Below are positions 1-6,032 of a DNA stretch of 8,249 bases, piece by piece. Every line of letters starts with the position of its first letter. The stretch's first letter is position 1. The position numbers were made by a program, and so were the translations under genes. The notes beneath the pieces are model-generated. The model ran no database searches. It was not told the DNA's origin and saw only the letters and a list, made by a program, of their open reading frames with translations. The DNA is from Alistipes sp. Lineage in GTDB: Bacteria > Bacteroidota > Bacteroidia > Bacteroidales > Rikenellaceae. The DNA lies in the NCBI GenBank assembly GCA_017934845.1, contig JAGBIR010000121.1, positions 1-8,249 of the forward strand, read 5' to 3'.

Positions 1-1
1 A

Positions 2-484
2 GTGGTTAGTTATCTGCACGAAAAAACACCGCTTACAATCAGCCGTCGAGCCTTTGTCCATGGCGTAGCTTCGGTGGCGGAGCAGACTTCGCTGAGGGGC
101 CGATGGCAGGTGCTGAGCCACGATCCAATGGTTGTGTGCGATACGGGCCATAATGCCCACGGAATGGCGGAGGTTGTCGAAGATTTGCGTCGTATGGCGC
201 AGGCCGGTGGTCGATTGATATGCGTTATGGGATTTTCGGCCGATAAGGATGTAAATGCAATACTCGCAATTTTGCCCCGCGAGGCTCATTATATCTTTAC
301 GCAGGCTGCATCGCGCCGTGCCGCATCGGCTGAAGATGTTATAGTACGAGCTACTCGCGAAGGTTTGTCGGGTGAAGTGGTAGTGGGCGTAGCTCAAGCG
401 TTGGAGAAGGCACGCGCGATGGCTAATGCCGAGGATGTGATATTTGTTGGCGGCAGCAATTATGTAGTAGCGGAAATCCTGTAA
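2..484 (+). CDS. folC: Bifunctional folylpolyglutamate/dihydrofolate synthase, C-terminal part (5' end outside window)
   Basis: About 160 C-terminal residues are present and the reading frame is open to the left edge, so the start lies outside the window. The enzyme adds glutamate to (dihydro)folate with ATP in the cytoplasm. The visible part matches the C-terminal Mur-ligase-type domain. It has CDTGHNAHG (visible residues 46-54), which corresponds to the conserved D-x-x-HN motif of FolC, and then GFSADKDV (77-84), the usual strand-loop with the DKD element. It ends in a GGSNYVVAEIL tail typical of FolC, where the last strand carries the phrase FVGGS.Y. The N-terminal ATPase domain with the P-loop is not visible. 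Transcription probably ends at the hairpin at 796-832 after passing through the repeat region. Confidence is high for the family; dual DHFS/FPGS activity is inferred from the usual bacterial pattern. Confidence 0.9.
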   Translation: MVSYLHEKTPLTISRRAFVHGVASVAEQTSLRGRWQVLSHDPMVVCDTGHNAHGMAEVVEDLRRMAQAGGRLICVMGFSADKDVNAILAILPREAHYIFTQAASRRAASAEDVIVRATREGLSGEVVVGVAQALEKARAMANAEDVIFVGGSNYVVAEIL

Positions 485-502
485 GATAACAAAGAAGAAT
501 CC

Positions 503-546
503 GTCTAACAAGGCTCTTTTGGCATCTGCCTCGTTCCCGAAATGCT
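503..546 (+). repeat. 44-bp direct repeat, copy 1
   Basis: This 44-bp sequence recurs without a mismatch at 719-762, with a 216-bp period. It begins GTCTAACAAGGC and ends CCCGAAATGCT. Identity breaks sharply at both ends (C versus A before it, T versus C after it). It contains a short inverted repeat GGCA-TC-TGCC at 521-530. Its last bases (CGAAATGC, 538-545) form the left arm of a hairpin whose right arm lies in the following non-identical sequence (to 575). It lies in noncoding DNA 18 bp after the folC stop. It looks like a dispersed intergenic repeat of the type common in Bacteroidales, but dispersion cannot be tested here. Confidence 0.9.
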
Positions 547-672
547 TACATACGCTTTAGTATGCTGCGCTTTCGTGAACTTCGAGCAGCTTCAACCGAC
601 GCTGCGGAGTGAGTGCAGAGAAAGTTTACTTTCTTTGCCGAGCCGCAAGGAGGAAACACCACCCTTGTGGTG
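538..672 (+). other. Structured noncoding segment with four hairpins
   Basis: Four inverted repeats follow one another between the two 44-bp repeats. The first (538-575) pairs CGAAATGC with GCGcTTTCG (one bulged C) and then CATAC with GTATG. The second pairs GCAGC (586-590) with GCTGC (601-605). The third is a 10-bp stem, 615-624 with 629-638, with one G.T pair and a TTTA loop. The fourth pairs CACCAC (657-662) with GTGGTG (667-672) around a 4-base loop. No convincing gene or -7 promoter element is seen in this stretch. It could be a structured RNA in the folC 3' UTR, a palindromic repeat element or a degenerate miniature mobile element. The sequence alone does not decide, and no known RNA family is recognised. 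Confidence 0.5.
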
Positions 673-718
673 GGGTAAAATAGCTCATGTTATACGAATT
701 CTTGCAACGAAAAAGGTA

Positions 719-762
719 GTCTAACAAGGCTCTTTTGGCATCTGCCTCGTTCCCGAAATGCT
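719..762 (+). repeat. 44-bp direct repeat, copy 2
   Basis: This is an exact copy of 503-546. The sequence after it (763-790) differs from that after copy 1 but can form an equivalent hairpin: AAATGC (756-761) with GCGTTT (782-787), and TTAC (766-769) with GTAA (775-778). After this hairpin the unit stops and the terminator begins at 796. Copy 2 therefore lacks the additional hairpins that follow copy 1. Confidence 0.9.
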
Positions 763-795
763 CATTTACACGTTGTAAGCTGCGTTTTTAGTCAT

Positions 796-832
796 AAGAG
801 AGGGTGTTCAACTAATTTGAACACCCTCTCTT
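796..832 (+). terminator. Long perfect hairpin terminator between convergent folC and DUF3467 genes
   Basis: A perfect 16-bp stem (796-811 paired with 817-832) closes a 5-base loop (CTAAT). The outer pairs are A-T, giving T-rich sequence (TCTCTTTT) on the right side for rightward transcripts. It lies between the folC side and the stop codon of the leftward DUF3467 gene at 838. It probably ends both transcripts. The rightward T-tract is the better one; on the other strand only a short T run follows the stem. Confidence 0.85.
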
Positions 833-837
833 TTGCT

Positions 838-1155
838 TTATGCTTTGCCCATAGGGCCCATATTCATTATAGGATCATCGTTTGCGGAGTGAGCCTTCGG
901 AATCTCTATCTTTCCGATATTGCTTTCGTAGCGAGTGATATTCTCTTGCAGCGAGAGCAACAGACGCTTTGCATGCTCGGGAGTGAGGATGATACGACTT
1001 TTGACTTTAGCCTTTGATACTCCGGGGAGAATCGCAGCGAAGTCAATGATAAACTCCGATGTGGAGTGCGAAATTATTGCAAGATTTGAGTAGTTACCTT
1101 GTGCTATATCCTCGGTAAGCTCAAGGTCGAGTCCCTGCTTTTTTAATTCAGCCAT
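838..1155 (-). CDS. DUF3467 family small protein
   Basis: A 105-residue cytoplasmic protein with no signal peptide or membrane segment. The start chosen is the ATG at 1155, giving MAELKKQGLDLEL, the usual N-terminus of the family. An in-frame extension to 1311 exists, but it is basic, unlike the family, and would place the -7 promoter element inside the gene. Family hallmarks are the central beta-rich part (SEFIIDFAAILPG, residues 33-45) and the sentence RIILTPEHAKRLLLSLQENI (54-73) followed by YE..IG.I. The C-terminus is Met/Gly-rich (MNMGPMGKA). The function of DUF3467 is not established. In some Bacteroidales, as far as I recall, members sit beside rpoC; here the gene stands alone, convergent with folC and divergent from the LysE-like gene. 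Confidence 0.88.
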   Translation of the reverse strand: MAELKKQGLDLELTEDIAQGNYSNLAIISHSTSEFIIDFAAILPGVSKAKVKSRIILTPEHAKRLLLSLQENITRYESNIGKIEIPKAHSANDDPIMNMGPMGKA

Positions 1156-1179
1156 ATATGGTTTGTCTTTAAGTTGTTG

Positions 1180-1187
1180 CAAATATA
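1180..1187 (-). promoter_or_regulatory. Candidate -7 element for the DUF3467 gene
   Basis: On the minus strand this reads TATATTTG, an exact match to the Bacteroidota consensus TAnnTTTG. It lies 24 bases before the ATG at 1155 and would give a very short 5' UTR of roughly 18-20 bases. No good -33 TTTG lies at the usual 19-21-base spacing (one is about 26 bases upstream), so the promoter is only half supported. Confidence 0.5.
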
Positions 1188-1386
1188 GCGTATTCTGGTG
1201 CGATTTATTTCGGCAAAAGGGTTGAAGTTTTCGATAATTTATTAACAATTTGACACTTTTTCTCTTTGCCATATAGCTCTTGGGCAAAACTTCTGCCACG
1301 ATATGATGCAAGGCGGAATTTTTGTAGCCAAAATCCTCCCGTAGTAGAAAAATTTGGGCTATGTAAATCTATTCTGGCGTCAACTT

Positions 1387-1405
1387 TTTAATATTTCATA
1401 TTAAA
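1387..1405. promoter_or_regulatory. AT-rich 8-3-8 palindrome, candidate operator
   Basis: TTTAATAT (1387-1394) and ATATTAAA (1398-1405) form a perfect inverted repeat around a TTC loop. It ends 4 bases before the candidate -7 element of the LysE-like operon and covers the position of its -33 element. A dimeric regulator bound here would compete with RNA polymerase. AT-only palindromes also arise by chance, so this is a suggestion, not an identified site. Confidence 0.3.
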
Positions 1406-1409
1406 TGCC

Positions 1410-1417
1410 TAACTTTG
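1410..1417 (+). promoter_or_regulatory. Candidate -7 element for the lysE-like/cmk/ispH operon
   Basis: TAACTTTG matches TAnnTTTG exactly. A T-run (1385-1389) sits where the -33 element would be, about 20 bases upstream, but it lacks the final G. Transcription would start near 1422-1425, leaving about 20 bases before the ATG at 1445. This is the only good -7 match upstream of the rightward gene cluster. Confidence 0.55.
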
Positions 1418-1444
1418 TAGCTTAATATGGAAACTTAAAGCGTG

Positions 1445-2110
1445 ATGTTAATAAATACGATTGAAGTCTTGTTGAAAGGAATGGGTGTCGGACTGGCCTC
1501 GTCGATTACGGTAGGCCCCGTTGCGGTACTCTGTATTCAGCGTACGTTGAGCAAGGATCGCCGTGCCGGTCTGGTATCGGGCCTTGGTGTGGCGTGTGCT
1601 GATATGTTGATGGCAATCATAGCATTCTTCTTCTACTCGATGTTGCAGGCTCAGATAGAGGAGTATAGTATGATTTTGCAGGTCATAGGTGGAATTTTTG
1701 TGGTCATCGTGGGTGTCTATATCTTTTTCCAGAACCCTGTGCCGCAGATTCGTAAGAATCGTGCCGGCAAGAGCGACCCGTGGCAGGATTACTCCTCGAT
1801 GTTTGTCTTTACGCTGGCAAACTTCGTTGTGGTGATTCCCTATTTGTTGGCCTTCTTTGCAATGTTCAACGTCGGTATGCACTCCGGTGATACCGATATG
1901 GCTTCGCTTATGCATAGCGTGATGACTATTCTGGGTTTCTTCGCGGGTGCTGTGCTGTGGTGGACGCTGCTTACCTTTACAATCGACATCTTCCGTCGTC
2001 GTTTCCGCCCGCGACATATGCTTACGATTAATCACGTCGCTGGTGTTATTATTGCCATCTTGGGCATTTATACAATTTTGTCAACCTTTTTTAATATTCT
2101 GCCTCAGTAA
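1445..2110 (+). CDS. LysE/RhtB-type membrane transporter
   Basis: A 221-residue integral inner-membrane protein with about six hydrophobic helices (roughly 5-31, 41-66, 76-96, 116-141, 155-180 and 196-218). The N-terminus matches the LysE/RhtB amino-acid exporter superfamily: G-x-x-x-S-x-x-x-GP (SSITVGP, 19-25), a helix, and then a basic loop leading into R-x-GLVSGLGVACAD (40-53). Length fits the family (about 200-220). The usual Asn-Pro after the fourth helix start is not found; the segment reads FTLANFVVVIPYLL (122-135), so substrate transport by the standard mechanism is uncertain. The ATG at 1445 is chosen over the GTG directly before it (1442). Its stop overlaps the cmk start by one base (TAATG), so translation of the two is probably coupled. 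The substrate cannot be told from sequence. Confidence 0.82.
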   Translation: MLINTIEVLLKGMGVGLASSITVGPVAVLCIQRTLSKDRRAGLVSGLGVACADMLMAIIAFFFYSMLQAQIEEYSMILQVIGGIFVVIVGVYIFFQNPVPQIRKNRAGKSDPWQDYSSMFVFTLANFVVVIPYLLAFFAMFNVGMHSGDTDMASLMHSVMTILGFFAGAVLWWTLLTFTIDIFRRRFRPRHMLTINHVAGVIIAILGIYTILSTFFNILPQ

Positions 2111-2823
2111 TGAATAGTGTAAAGAAAAATAAAAAGATAGTTATCGCCATCGATGGTTTCTCGTCATGTGGCAAGAGTACCTTCGCAAAGGCAATTGCTG
2201 CCCGTCTGGGCTATATCTTCATCGATACGGGCGCGATGTATCGTGCCGTGACGCTCTATGCCCTGGAACAGGGCGCAATACGTTCGGGTATAGTCGATGA
2301 GGATGCTGTGGAGGCTTTGCTGCCGCAAATCGAGATTACATTCCGCTTCAATCCCAGCCGCGGAGCGAGCGACATATATGTAAATGGCGATTTGGCCGAG
2401 GGGCGTATCCGCTCAATCGAGGTTAGCAACTGCGTGAGTGGTGTCAGTTCGATTCGTGCTGTGAGAGAGAAACTCGTTGCTATGCAGCAGCGTATGGGCC
2501 GCGATAGAGGCGTTGTGATGGATGGCCGCGATATCGGTACGGTAGTGTTCCCCGATGCCGAACTTAAGATTTTTATGACGGCCGACCCCAAGGTGCGTGC
2601 CTCTCGTCGTTATTCCGAACTTACGGCCAAGGGCGATAATGTAACGCTGGAGGAGATTATCGAAAATGTCATTTCGCGCGACGAGGCCGATATGAATCGA
2701 GCTATTTCACCACTGCGTCAGGCCGATGATGCCATCGTGCTGGACAATAGCTATATGAGTGTCGAGGAGCAGATGGAGTGGTTTATGGAGCGATACGAGG
2801 CTCTGATTACCGAGCAGGAGTAA
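2110..2823 (+). CDS. cmk: Cytidylate kinase (CMP/dCMP kinase)
   Basis: A 237-residue cytoplasmic P-loop kinase that phosphorylates CMP and dCMP with ATP, feeding RNA, DNA and CDP-lipid synthesis. The Walker A loop is GFSSCGKST (16-24). DTGAMYRAVT (39-48) is the NMP-binding signature of the family. DGRDIGTVVFPDAELKIF (138-155) is the diagnostic Cmk stretch. SRDEADMNRA..PLRQADDA (189-207) carries the LID-region Arg/Asp and the PL..A.DA motif. Length fits the family (about 225-235). It follows the LysE-like gene with a 1-base overlap and precedes ispH by 15 bases. A Cmk-IspH neighbourhood recurs in several phyla. Confidence 0.96.
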   Translation: MNSVKKNKKIVIAIDGFSSCGKSTFAKAIAARLGYIFIDTGAMYRAVTLYALEQGAIRSGIVDEDAVEALLPQIEITFRFNPSRGASDIYVNGDLAEGRIRSIEVSNCVSGVSSIRAVREKLVAMQQRMGRDRGVVMDGRDIGTVVFPDAELKIFMTADPKVRASRRYSELTAKGDNVTLEEIIENVISRDEADMNRAISPLRQADDAIVLDNSYMSVEEQMEWFMERYEALITEQE

Positions 2824-2838
2824 AACGAGTTGGAGGGT

Positions 2839-3702
2839 ATGTTGGTCGAAATTGATAAAAATTCGGGTTTCTGTTTCGGTGTTGTGCGCGCAATCACCAA
2901 GGCCGAGGCGGCACTCAAGGAGTTGGGTGGCGAGGTCTGCTCGTTGGGCGATATTGTGCATAATAGGGTCGAGGTGCAGCGTTTGGAGCGTATGGGGCTG
3001 CGTACAGTGACTCATTCCGATATGCCCGAGTTGCAAGGACGACACCTCTTTATCCGTGCTCACGGTGAGCCACCTTCTACCTATCGTATGGCCGAGGAGT
3101 ATGGTATAAATGTGATTGATGCTACCTGCCCCGTTGTGGCACAGTTGCAGCGTAAGGTTGTGGAGGCGCATAAGGCGATGCGCGAGGTGGGAGGTAGCGT
3201 GGTTATCCTGGGTAAGCGAGGTCATGCCGAGGTGGTAGGTCTTACGGGTCAGGTTGCCGAGCCTACAATCGTTGTGGAGAGCGAGGCCGATCTGGATCAG
3301 GTCGATTTCTCTCGCCCGGTGTTCTTCCTTTCGCAGACTACGCAGAGCATAGGCCTTTTTCATCGTCTGGTATATGTTATGCGCGAGCGATTGTCGTCGG
3401 GCGCAACGCTTACTGTCGATGATACAATCTGCCGCCGAGTGTCGAATCGCGAGATGGCCCTTGTGGAGTTTGCTCAACGTTTCGATGTTGTGATTTTTGT
3501 CAGCGGTCGCAAGTCGAGCAATGGAAAGGTGTTGTTCGAGGTGTGCCGCGGTGCCAACGTAAGAAGCTATCAGGTCGAGGACGAGAGCGAGCTTTGTGAC
3601 GAGTGGTTCGGAGAGTGTGCGAGCGTGGGAATATGTGGCGCAACATCGACTCCGGCGTGGCTTATGGAGCAGGTTGCCGAGGCTATACGGGCGCGATATT
3701 AG
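2839..3702 (+). CDS. ispH: 4-hydroxy-3-methylbut-2-enyl diphosphate reductase
   Basis: A 287-residue iron-sulfur enzyme that reduces HMBPP to IPP and DMAPP, the last step of the MEP pathway. The three cluster ligands are C12 (SGFCFGV), C97 (DATCPVV) and C198 (DDTICRR). Substrate-site residues also line up: H41 (DIVHNRV), H75 (RAHGEP), H129 and E131 (GKRGHAEVVG), T168 (SQTTQS), S226-S227-N228 and S270 (GATSTP). The catalytic Glu is therefore retained, although the common GHPE proline is Ala. The ATG at 2839 gives MLVEIDKNSGFCFG, which matches the family; an in-frame TTG at 2830 would add three residues. There is no S1-domain fusion of the clostridial type. Fifteen bases separate it from cmk, so they are likely co-transcribed. 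Confidence 0.96.
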   Translation: MLVEIDKNSGFCFGVVRAITKAEAALKELGGEVCSLGDIVHNRVEVQRLERMGLRTVTHSDMPELQGRHLFIRAHGEPPSTYRMAEEYGINVIDATCPVVAQLQRKVVEAHKAMREVGGSVVILGKRGHAEVVGLTGQVAEPTIVVESEADLDQVDFSRPVFFLSQTTQSIGLFHRLVYVMRERLSSGATLTVDDTICRRVSNREMALVEFAQRFDVVIFVSGRKSSNGKVLFEVCRGANVRSYQVEDESELCDEWFGECASVGICGATSTPAWLMEQVAEAIRARY

Positions 3703-3711
3703 AGATAAAAA

Positions 3712-4230
3712 GTGAATGAAAAAGTGAAACAATTAAAGATAAATGTTATGAAATACGTAATGCGAGCAGTAAAATATTTCGTTGCTTTCTGCGTTTTGTA
3801 TGTAGCTATCGTATGGCTTGGCTTGAAGTCATCGCAGGGTATGGATCACTCGGTGTGGGAGTCAATCGCTGTGACGATGCAGACTACGCGAGGTTGGTTG
3901 CTGGCCGGTGCTGTGGTGCTGTTGTCGGCACTCTATCCCCGTTTTGGATTTATGACACGTCGCGTGGAGTGTGATATGGTGGAGGATCGTGAGCAGCTGC
4001 TCAATGCTTTTACGCTGTCGGGCTTCGCACTTAAGGAGGAGAGCGATGGCCGTATGGTATTCCGTGCCGATAATCTGGTGCGCCGCATCGTTATGTTGTT
4101 CGAGGATGAAATTGTTGTCGAGCAGTATGCACAGTGGGTCGATATTAGGGGTATCCGTCGTGGCGTTGCCAATGCTGCCTACCGTCTTGACCTGTATATG
4201 GATGCCAAGCAACGAGCTACAGAGGAGTAG
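3712..4230 (+). CDS. Unrecognised small membrane protein with two helices and a C-terminal cytoplasmic-type domain
   Basis: 172 residues from a GTG at 3712, or 160 from an in-frame ATG at 3748; which start is used is not clear, as neither has a strong ribosome-binding site. From the longer start, two hydrophobic segments lie at about 19-39 and 60-80, separated by a short polar loop, with a basic FMTRR stop at 80-84. The remaining part (about 85-172) is soluble, charged and looks alpha/beta. It includes GRMVFRADNLVRRIVMLFED and ends in RLDLYMDAKQ. The alternating strands resemble a small PH-like or membrane-associated domain, but this is inference only and no family is recognised. It lies 9 bases after ispH (to the GTG) and 2 bases before the protease gene, so it is almost certainly in the same transcript. 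Codon use resembles its neighbours, which supports it being a real gene. Confidence 0.75.
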   Translation: MNEKVKQLKINVMKYVMRAVKYFVAFCVLYVAIVWLGLKSSQGMDHSVWESIAVTMQTTRGWLLAGAVVLLSALYPRFGFMTRRVECDMVEDREQLLNAFTLSGFALKEESDGRMVFRADNLVRRIVMLFEDEIVVEQYAQWVDIRGIRRGVANAAYRLDLYMDAKQRATEE

Positions 4231-4232
4231 AT

Positions 4233-5915
4233 ATGAAGTTTATGAGAAGATATTTTAAGCATTTGGGCGCGTTGTCGCTCCTCGCATGCGTTGTGTTGAC
4301 CGGTCTGTGGGCTACGAAGGATGACTTCGGCTTGGGCCGCAATATGGAGATTATGGTCAATATGATGCGCGAGCTAACCACGATGTATGTCGATGAGGTC
4401 AGCCCCGACAAGCTGATGAAGGATGGTGCGAAGGGTATGGTGCGCAACATCGATCCCTATACCGAGTTTATGTCGGAGGAGGATATGTCGGAGTTTGAGC
4501 TTATGACTACGGGAAAATATGGTGGCGTAGGTGCTACGATACGTATGCGCCGCGATAGTAGTGGAGTAGTAGTTGCACAACCCTACAAGGGTACACCCTC
4601 CGATTTGGGTGGCTTGAAGATTGGTGACCGTTTTCTGGCTATCGATGGCGAGGATGTTACAAAAGCTACGACGGCCGATATATCGTCACGCCTGAAGGGT
4701 GTGCCGGGAACAAAGGTGCGCGTTAAGATGGAGCGCATGATGACCGGCGAGGAGGAGGAGATCGAGCTTACGCGTGCGCGTATCGTTATCCCCGGAGTCC
4801 CCTATGCCGGATATGTTGCCGATGGCATTGGCTATATTCTGCATAACGACTTTACCGATGGCTGCTACGATGAGTTGCGTGCGGCGGTGGAGAAGTTGCG
4901 TACGAGTGGCGAACTGAAGGGTCTTATTCTGGACTATCGCGACAATGGCGGTGGCAGCTTACCCGAGGCTGTTAAGATTCTCTCGATGTTTCTGCCCAAG
5001 GGTACCGAGGTGGTAAAGATGAAGGGCCGCACCGAACAATCAACCCGCGTATATACGACCGATGCAAATCCGGTTTTGCCCGATGTGCCTATGGTGGTGT
5101 TGATTAATGGCAATAGTGCGTCGGCATCGGAGATTGTAAGCGGTGCTTTGCAGGATATGGATCGTGCCGTGTTGATGGGCCAACGCTCCTATGGTAAGGG
5201 CTTGGTGCAGTCTGTATTGCCGCTGGGTTATAACTCGTACCTTAAGTTGACAACTGCAAAATATTATATCCCGTCGGGCAGATGTGTGCAGCGAATCAAC
5301 TACTCGTCGCACGATGGTACAACATCGGAGATGGTCCCCGACTCGTTGATGCGGGAGTTCAAAACGCGCAATGGCCGCAAGGTCTATGAGGGTAAGGGCC
5401 TGATGCCCGATGTGAAAATAGAGCCTGAATATATCTCATCGTTTGCCATTATGCTCTATAATTTGGGCTTTGTAGAGGAGTTCCTCGATGGATATATGCG
5501 TCGAAATCCCAATCAGACAATCGACAATAAAACATTTTCGATTACCGACGAGGATTATAACGACTTTGTGGAGTATATGGCCGATAAGGAGGTGCCATAC
5601 GAGTCGCGTACGCGCCTTGCGCTGGAGATGCTGAAAAGGACATCGAAGGAGGAGCGTTATGACGATAACTTTGCCGAGGATTTGAAGCAGATTGAGGCGA
5701 AGTTGAAGGATCAGAAGACCGATAATCTTTGGAACTATCGGGCCGAGATAACCGATATGCTCAACAGCGATATCGTGCTGCGTCACAGCTATTACGAGGG
5801 CGTAGTGGAGCATAATGTAGCCTCGGATAAGGGCGTGAAGCAGGCCATAGAGCTGCTGGGCGATGCCGTTAGATATAATAAGATTTTGAGCGAGCAGGAT
5901 ACCGAAAAGAATTAA
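4233..5915 (+). CDS. S41 family C-terminal processing protease (CtpA/Prc type)
   Basis: A 560-residue envelope serine protease of the Ser-Lys type. Residues 10-27 form an uncleaved signal anchor or signal peptide, so the body is periplasmic. There is an N-terminal helical part (35-90) with YVDEVSPDKLMKDGAKGMV..IDPYTEFM, typical of the family. A PDZ domain follows (about 91-170, with YGGVGATI and GLKIGDRFLAIDGEDV). The S41 core covers about 180-400. By the 25-residue Ser-Lys spacing of CtpA enzymes, the catalytic residues are S297 in NSASASE, K322 in SYGKG and Q326. The RDNGGGSLPEAV segment (236-247) is the usual substrate-binding loop. A helical C-terminal extension (about 400-560) is found in many Bacteroidota members. 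A GAGGAG at 4222-4227 sits 5 bases before the ATG at 4233, one of the few clear ribosome-binding sites in this window. The natural substrate is unknown. Confidence 0.93.
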   Translation: MKFMRRYFKHLGALSLLACVVLTGLWATKDDFGLGRNMEIMVNMMRELTTMYVDEVSPDKLMKDGAKGMVRNIDPYTEFMSEEDMSEFELMTTGKYGGVGATIRMRRDSSGVVVAQPYKGTPSDLGGLKIGDRFLAIDGEDVTKATTADISSRLKGVPGTKVRVKMERMMTGEEEEIELTRARIVIPGVPYAGYVADGIGYILHNDFTDGCYDELRAAVEKLRTSGELKGLILDYRDNGGGSLPEAVKILSMFLPKGTEVVKMKGRTEQSTRVYTTDANPVLPDVPMVVLINGNSASASEIVSGALQDMDRAVLMGQRSYGKGLVQSVLPLGYNSYLKLTTAKYYIPSGRCVQRINYSSHDGTTSEMVPDSLMREFKTRNGRKVYEGKGLMPDVKIEPEYISSFAIMLYNLGFVEEFLDGYMRRNPNQTIDNKTFSITDEDYNDFVEYMADKEVPYESRTRLALEMLKRTSKEERYDDNFAEDLKQIEAKLKDQKTDNLWNYRAEITDMLNSDIVLRHSYYEGVVEHNVASDKGVKQAIELLGDAVRYNKILSEQDTEKN

Positions 5916-6032
5916 TTGCGCAGAAGTTCGGGCTGGAGTCAACCAATCCGCAGATAGGAACAGCCTTTTCACGCAGTAGTTTTTTGATAGCGGTAACCGG
6001 CCGTGGGCGTTGAATTAAAAGCAAATGGGAGT
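5916..6032 (+). other. 117-bp spacer between protease and kinase genes
   Basis: This is the longest gap inside the rightward gene cluster. No terminator hairpin and no full TAnnTTTG are found. A weak promoter-like stretch (TAGTTTTTTG) lies near 5977-5986. Short open stretches exist on both strands, for instance an in-frame run beginning AQKFGLES on the plus strand from 5918, but none has a start codon of its own or a family I recognise. It may hold a decayed gene fragment or an internal promoter for the kinase. Confidence 0.35.

Noticed and set aside
542..724. 60-codon plus-strand open frame in the repeat region
   Set aside because: It begins inside the 44-bp repeat and runs through all the hairpins. 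Its translation has no recognisable family features, and there is no promoter element or ribosome-binding site before it.
503..762. Possible CRISPR array
   Set aside because: There are only two repeats, the interval is 172 bases, and the interval itself is full of hairpins. No cas gene is present.
817..1017. 66-codon plus-strand open frame
   Set aside because: It starts within the terminator stem and is antisense to the DUF3467 gene, with no independent support.
1156..1311. N-terminal extension of the DUF3467 gene to an upstream ATG
   Set aside because: The added 52 residues do not resemble the family and would contain the exact -7 promoter match at 1180-1187. The conserved N-terminus starts at MAELKK.
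1448..2035. 195-codon minus-strand open frame opposite the LysE-like gene
   Set aside because: The His/Gln/Arg-rich translation is typical of the antisense of a membrane-protein gene, and no family is recognisable.
2707..3732. 341-codon minus-strand open frame
   Set aside because: It lies antisense to the 3' end of cmk and to ispH, is rich in His, Leu and Arg with no family pattern, and is explained by codon bias of the real genes on the other strand.
4275..4313. Lipoprotein signal (LLAC) at the protease N-terminus
   Set aside because: The residues after the Cys (VVLTGLW) continue the hydrophobic helix, and Leu at the -2 position does not fit the lipobox well, so a signal anchor is more likely.
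5436..5972. 178-codon minus-strand open frame over the protease 3' end
   Set aside because: Its composition is that of an antisense shadow, and the plus-strand protease frame through the same bases is strongly supported. Only its first 57 bases lie in the spacer.
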